The notes under the pieces were generated by a model. It had not been told where the DNA came from and did no database searches. It was given only the letters and a program-made list of their open reading frames with translations. Shown here piece by piece: positions 8,544 to 11,623 of a DNA stretch of 11,623 nucleotides (position 1 is the stretch's first letter; every line of letters begins with the position of its first letter). The translations under genes were made by a program, and so were the position numbers. Where the stretch lies: the NCBI GenBank assembly GCA_964503885.1, contig CAZDCD010000047.1, forward strand, positions 1 through 11,623, read 5' to 3'. This DNA is from CAZDCD01 sp964503885 (GTDB lineage: Bacteria; Bacteroidota; Bacteroidia; Bacteroidales; UBA10428).

Positions 8544-8979
8544 ATCAGGATGTTTCAAAAACACAAAGGATACCGGAGATTCATTTTAAAGAAAATGCAA
8601 CAAATGAAACAGTGATTTGGGGAAATTAATGCAATGGTTTATGAAACCCATTTAAAGCACTGATTTTCTTGCACGTCATACATCGGGTGAATTTTGGAAA
8701 CGGCGTAAATTATAGAAATCATAATTCCAAGTAATTGATAATTTTCGCATTAAATGTTATATTTATAGAAATATTGTATCGTCCTGATTTTAGTTGACAC
8801 CTTTCACAGTGCATTCATATCCGCCGTTAGCATCGTTTAATAAAGCATACAGCGTTTCGCAACTTTCCAACAGAAGCAAACTTCCTGCCCGCAGGAAGTT
8901 TAACTTTACAGCATATTGTGGGGCGTTGTTTGTGAAATTTCTATAAAACTAAATAAATCATTTAGTTTCATTCAAGATC
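8544..8979. other. 436-base gene-free gap between convergent genes
   Basis: The + strand PUL ends on the left and the - strand Fpg-like gene ends on the right, so this is a convergent intergenic region. No reading frame here looks coding; the longest starts I read give only short peptides with no family resemblance. The sequence is AT-rich. The only strong structure is the hairpin at 8878-8901. It may contain remains of decayed DNA, but I cannot show that. Confidence 0.6.
8878..8901. terminator. Strong 11-bp inverted repeat, possible bidirectional terminator or repeat element
   Basis: The arms AAACTTCCTGC and GCAGGAAGTTT are perfectly complementary around a CC centre (in practice a four-base loop). 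A and T runs flank the stem on both sides, as in bidirectional terminators between convergent genes. However, there is no continuous U tract and it lies about 80 bases past the Fpg-like stop and 335 bases past the upstream gene's stop. It could instead be the core of a dispersed palindromic repeat. Confidence 0.5.
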
Positions 8980-9804
8980 TTAAAGTTTCTGACAAATAGG
9001 GCAGAAGTAAACAGCGCCACCGAGATATGCTTCTTTTACAATCTTATTACCACAATTCGGACAAGGATTCTTCACAGTATTTTTAGACAGTTTTGTTTTA
9101 TATCGTCCGATATGACCGAAGAAGTCCTTTTCAGTATCCCGTCCTCCCTTAGCAGTCATACTCTTTAACGTTACCTTCAGACTATGAAACAGTTCGGTCT
9201 TATGAAAATCAGATAAGGTTGATTTCTTGCGTTTAGGATGAAGGCCGGCATTAAACAAAATATCCTGCAAAACTCCATTACCTATACCCGGAATACGTTG
9301 TTCTGTGGCAAGTAAAGCCTTGAGTGAAAGATCTTTTGTAGTATTCTTAAAAATGTCATCAAAAAAGAATTCATCAAAAGTGTCATCAAGAGGAGAAATA
9401 CTGTTTAGACTGTGTTGATAATATGGATTATCAAATACTCCTTTGTATACCCATATTCCGCCGTACATTGCTACGGTAAATGCAATACAACTACCATCAT
9501 CAAATATAATAAGCAGTTGATATTTTTCAGGACGTTTCTCAGAAGGTGAATAGTATCTCATATTGGTACCATCACCAATGGTGATAAAAATAGTATCATC
9601 ACAATTGATATCAACAAACATTCCATGTCCTTTAGTCGATTGAACCAGTCTCCCTATAAGTAGTTTTGCGTATCCGGCAGGATCGCCGCAATAAAATGCA
9701 AATTTATGAGGACTTGTAGCATTACTAACTTCTGTAATCTTTCTATTTATTAATGTGATGCCTGCCTGTATGCTAATTGTTTTTGATTCGGGAATCTCTA
9801 ACAT
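8980..9804 (-). CDS. Divergent Fpg/Nei-family DNA glycosylase homologue lacking catalytic Pro2
   Basis: A 274-residue protein of the formamidopyrimidine-DNA glycosylase / endonuclease VIII fold, full length for that family. The helix-two-turn-helix region is well kept: EQRIPGIGNGVLQDILFNAGLHP, with Gly173-Ile-Gly-Asn176. The C-terminal zinc finger has Cys248-x2-Cys251 and Cys268-x2-Cys271. The N-terminus is MLEIPES rather than MPELPEV, so the catalytic N-terminal proline is Leu, while Glu3 remains. In the zinc finger the usual Arg of GR(S/A)T is Gly263 by my alignment (LGGAVYFC). The usual beta-elimination Lys and intercalating Met also seem absent (GHGMF near residue 60 and TIGDG near 77). 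Known Fpg and Nei enzymes excise oxidised bases through Pro2, so this member may use another nucleophile, or bind DNA without classic glycosylase activity. I recall proteins beginning MLEIPE as a recurring subfamily. The ATG at 9804 fits the family start exactly. Confidence 0.88.
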   Translation of the reverse strand: MLEIPESKTISIQAGITLINRKITEVSNATSPHKFAFYCGDPAGYAKLLIGRLVQSTKGHGMFVDINCDDTIFITIGDGTNMRYYSPSEKRPEKYQLLIIFDDGSCIAFTVAMYGGIWVYKGVFDNPYYQHSLNSISPLDDTFDEFFFDDIFKNTTKDLSLKALLATEQRIPGIGNGVLQDILFNAGLHPKRKKSTLSDFHKTELFHSLKVTLKSMTAKGGRDTEKDFFGHIGRYKTKLSKNTVKNPCPNCGNKIVKEAYLGGAVYFCPICQKL

Positions 9805-9855
9805 AATTTGTAATCTTTTTAATTTTCGTAATGGCGATCCTTAATACTTTTCAGC

Positions 9856-11104
9856 GTAAGCATTTGGCTATGTACACCTGTCACAAAACAACAATAAATC
9901 TATTCATTCTATAAATTTCCAATAATTCTTAGAAAATTTTGGAGTTTCCTGGAAAAATCTTCAATATTCCGGTTTACTCCGGATAATTCCAAGTATCTTA
10001 ATGATTTATAGAAGTTTCCCAATTATGCGGTAAAAGTTCGGCCAGGTCAAGACTGTAATCATTATTATAGGCAGGGATCCTGTTAAGCACGTCAGTCAGC
10101 CACTTCCTCGGGTTCACGTCGCAGGCCTTGCAGCAGCCAGGCAGGGAGTACATTATCGCAGCGTTTTCCGCTGCATCATGGTTGCCACAAAACAGATAGT
10201 TTTTTCTTCCGATAGCCAGAGGACGTATAGCATTCTCAACAAGATTGTTGTCTATTTGGTAGTGTCCATCCAGGTGATACCTGGATAAGCGATGGAAAAG
10301 GGAATAAGTATAGCTTAATGCCCTGCCCATTTTACCTTTGGGCAACACTTTGTGATAATAACTTACAATCCATTTTTCAAAAGCACAGAGGATACGATAA
10401 GCCAACCGTTTACGAAGCTCCGCCCGCTGGTTGTCATCCATGTCGTTGTCAGAGTCCATGGTTTCAACGCCATACAGCATGCCGATCTGTTCCAGGGCAT
10501 ATTCCGCACCGGCTTTATCTTCCTGCAGTGCTTCGGTAAATTTTCTTCGCGCATGTGCCCAGCATCCTAATAGCAATACACCTTCTTTATTCTCATAAAT
10601 CGAACAAGCTTCATAACCGTCTGTCTGGATAGTACCTTTGAAATTACACAGTAATCCGATCACTACTTTCTGGGCACGGGAGCCTTTGTCATAATGAAAA
10701 AACACCAGGTTCTCCATAACCGACCGGACCACCCATAAGTATGACTTGGCAGCCCGGTGCTTTTTATTGTCAATCACCGGCACCGTGCTTTCATCAACCC
10801 GGATGTAATCTGAGGCTAGCACAATTTCTTTCAACCTGTAATACAAGGCACGGAGTAAATCACAACTTCGGGTGAACCAGACATTGACAGTGGAAGCGGG
10901 AATAGAGACCCCAGTTTGTTTGATGATAGCCAATTGCCGGTGAAAAGGCAGGTGGTGCATATATTTACCAATGAGAAGCTCTGCCAGTAAACTTGCCCCG
11001 GCATTGCTGCGGAGAAGTGGTAAAAGGGGCGATGAATATTTAATATGTTTATGCAAGAAATTGCATATTTTATTGAATCCCTTATTATTATAAGGGTTGC
11101 TTTT
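9856..11104 (-). mobile_element. IS66-family insertion sequence remnant
   Basis: The element contains a truncated IS66 transposase reading leftward and no tnpA or tnpB. The left boundary is proposed at 9856, where the + strand reads GTAAGC; IS66 family ends typically begin GTAAGCG, so this could be a surviving terminal repeat. No matching inverted copy (GCTTAC on the + strand) occurs between the transposase and the right edge of the window, so the right end seems deleted. The right boundary is set at the stop limiting the open frame (11104) and is arbitrary. Confidence 0.55.
9998..11056 (-). CDS. IS66-family transposase (TnpC-type), N-terminally truncated
   Basis: A 352-residue DDE transposase of the IS66 family. 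Recognisable are SLLAELLIGKYMHHLPFHRQ (residues 22-41), the catalytic Asp88 in RVDEST, Asp146 in QTDGY, GCWAHARRKF, and Glu274 in DNNLVENAIRPLAIGRKNYLF. The C-terminal VNPRKWLTDVLNRIP...LLPHNW is also typical. Intact IS66 TnpC proteins are about 480-540 residues; here the N-terminal coiled coil and Cys-rich zinc-finger region are missing. The frame is open only 16 codons beyond the TTG at 11056 before an in-frame stop at 11105-11107, and no zinc-finger text appears in other frames upstream. The TTG start is formal and the gene is probably dead. The retained catalytic core shows no internal stop, which suggests fairly recent truncation. A variant tail GCCKACDVNP replaces the more usual AKxxxVDP pattern. 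Confidence 0.88.
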   Translation of the reverse strand: MHKHIKYSSPLLPLLRSNAGASLLAELLIGKYMHHLPFHRQLAIIKQTGVSIPASTVNVWFTRSCDLLRALYYRLKEIVLASDYIRVDESTVPVIDNKKHRAAKSYLWVVRSVMENLVFFHYDKGSRAQKVVIGLLCNFKGTIQTDGYEACSIYENKEGVLLLGCWAHARRKFTEALQEDKAGAEYALEQIGMLYGVETMDSDNDMDDNQRAELRKRLAYRILCAFEKWIVSYYHKVLPKGKMGRALSYTYSLFHRLSRYHLDGHYQIDNNLVENAIRPLAIGRKNYLFCGNHDAAENAAIMYSLPGCCKACDVNPRKWLTDVLNRIPAYNNDYSLDLAELLPHNWETSINH

Positions 11105-11292
11105 TTATTTCTGAATTTTTTTACAAACTCAGTGAATATTCACAGGTTTAGGCCAACAAGATTTAAAACACAATTGAGCTCTGTATTTCTAATCTGTTCT
11201 TTCTTTATTTGAAGGTAGTAAGCCGACAATCCTGATGCCTCTTTTTTTGGCTCAACTGTGCCTTAAATCCAATATTGTTGGCAGCAGTATGG
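11057..11292. other. Non-coding junction between the OmpA gene and the IS66 remnant
   Basis: This 236-base AT-rich stretch has no convincing gene in any frame. It should contain the break where the 5' part of the IS66 element was lost. I found no C-x2-C zinc-finger text or tnpB-like text in it. A GTGAATATTCAC palindrome sits at 11132-11143. Confidence 0.5.
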
Positions 11293-11623
11293 TTATTGTT
11301 CCACTATTTCAACTCGTCTATTTTTTGCTTTTCCCTCGTTTGTGGAATTTGTCGCAACTGGTGCAGTAGAACCGTCTCCATATACTTTCAATTGTGCCGC
11401 TTTTACATTATAGCTGGTAACCAATTCATTCAATACTGCATTGGCCCGCTCCAAAGAAAGTTTCAGATTTACATCAAAATCTCCTTTATTATCAGTATGT
11501 CCTACAATAATATATTTTTTGTCAGGATGAGTATTCAGGAATTCAGCAATATTTTTTAATGTTTGAGCAGACTCTTGTTTTATTTCCGACTTACCAGAAT
11601 CAAAATGAATACCATAAATAGCA
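11293..11623 (-). CDS. OmpA-family protein, C-terminal peptidoglycan-binding domain (partial)
   Basis: Reading leftward from base 11622, an open frame of 109 codons ends at TAA (11293-11295); the start is beyond the window. The translation begins AIYGIHFDSGKSEIKQES, the standard opening of the OmpA-like domain. It continues through IIVGHTDNKGDFDVNLKLSLERANAV and ends with GKAKNRRVEIVEQ. These are the family hallmarks: a beta strand, the GHTD loop whose Asp helps bind diaminopimelate, LSxxRA with the matching Arg, and the NRRVEI end. Such domains anchor outer-membrane proteins or lipoproteins to peptidoglycan in the periplasm. What lies N-terminal (barrel, TPR/WD repeats or lipoprotein) cannot be known from here. 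No hairpin terminator is visible after the stop, possibly because the IS66 remnant now lies there. Confidence 0.9.
   Translation of the reverse strand, partial: AIYGIHFDSGKSEIKQESAQTLKNIAEFLNTHPDKKYIIVGHTDNKGDFDVNLKLSLERANAVLNELVTSYNVKAAQLKVYGDGSTAPVATNSTNEGKAKNRRVEIVEQ

Noticed and set aside
8548..8616. Short + strand frame starting at ATG 8550 as a small protein.
   Set aside because: It has only about 21 codons, no ribosome-binding site and no family resemblance.
8820..8930. Possible integron attC site, because of GTTAG and GGCGTTG near the ends of a hairpin block.
   Set aside because: The two GTT-containing ends are in the same orientation rather than the required AAC...GTT arrangement, do not fit RYYYAAC/GTTRRRY, and no cassette array or integrase is seen.
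8796..9885. Similar sequences GACACCTTTCACA (8796-8808) and TACACCTGTCACA (9873-9885) on either side of the Fpg-like gene, suggesting a transposon carrying it.
   Set aside because: They are direct rather than inverted, differ at two of 13 positions and have no transposase between them; the right copy is more simply part of the IS66 end.
8721..9995. A 13-base direct repeat ATAATTCCAAGTA at 8721-8733 and 9983-9995 flanking the Fpg-like gene.
   Set aside because: One shared 13-mer is about what chance gives in an AT-rich window of this size, and the copies are not at recognisable element ends.
11132..11143. Perfect 12-base palindrome GTGAATATTCAC as a possible operator.
   Set aside because: Several 12-base palindromes are expected by chance in this length, and it does not sit in front of a recognised start codon.
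11275..11559. A 94-codon open frame on the + strand at the right edge.
   Set aside because: It is the antisense shadow of the OmpA-like domain, whose - strand translation has clear family motifs; the + translation has none.

Overview
The window looks like a chromosomal segment of a Bacteroidota bacterium, probably a glycan-degrading member of the Bacteroidales or a related order. The evidence is a SusC/SusD pair, surface lipoproteins whose Cys is followed by charged residues (the Bacteroidota lipoprotein export signal), A-rich leaders with no strong Shine-Dalgarno, and AT-rich intergenic DNA. No rRNA, tRNA or CRISPR array was seen.

Positions 1-8543, all on the + strand, are part of a polysaccharide utilization locus (PUL). 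It starts inside a SusC-type TonB-dependent transporter (3' end only). A complete SusD lipoprotein and a two-TIG-domain surface glycan-binding lipoprotein follow, with SusD and the binding protein overlapping by one base. A textbook intrinsic terminator closes this binding/import operon. Next come two secreted proteins: a sialate O-acetylesterase-type SGNH carbohydrate esterase, and a 765-residue protein of no recognised family that resembles a glycoside hydrolase of the GH42 general layout. Together they suggest capture, deacetylation, cleavage and import of an acetylated glycan. The glycan cannot be identified from the sequence. Between the two enzymes lies the wreck of a beta-carbonic-anhydrase-like gene, with a large internal deletion and a frameshift.

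Positions 8544-11623 are not PUL-like and all recognised genes are on the - strand. A 436-base gene-free gap contains one strong hairpin. It is followed by a divergent Fpg/Nei-fold DNA glycosylase homologue that keeps the helix-two-turn-helix and zinc finger but lacks the catalytic N-terminal proline and other canonical residues. Then comes an IS66-family transposase that lost its N-terminus and partner genes, so it is an insertion sequence remnant. The right edge holds the C-terminal peptidoglycan-binding domain of an OmpA-family protein, which runs off the window.

The points most worth a second look are the unusual Fpg-like protein, the unrecognised 765-residue secreted protein, and the decayed carbonic anhydrase homologue. 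I see no clear evidence for a wholly new multi-gene system.
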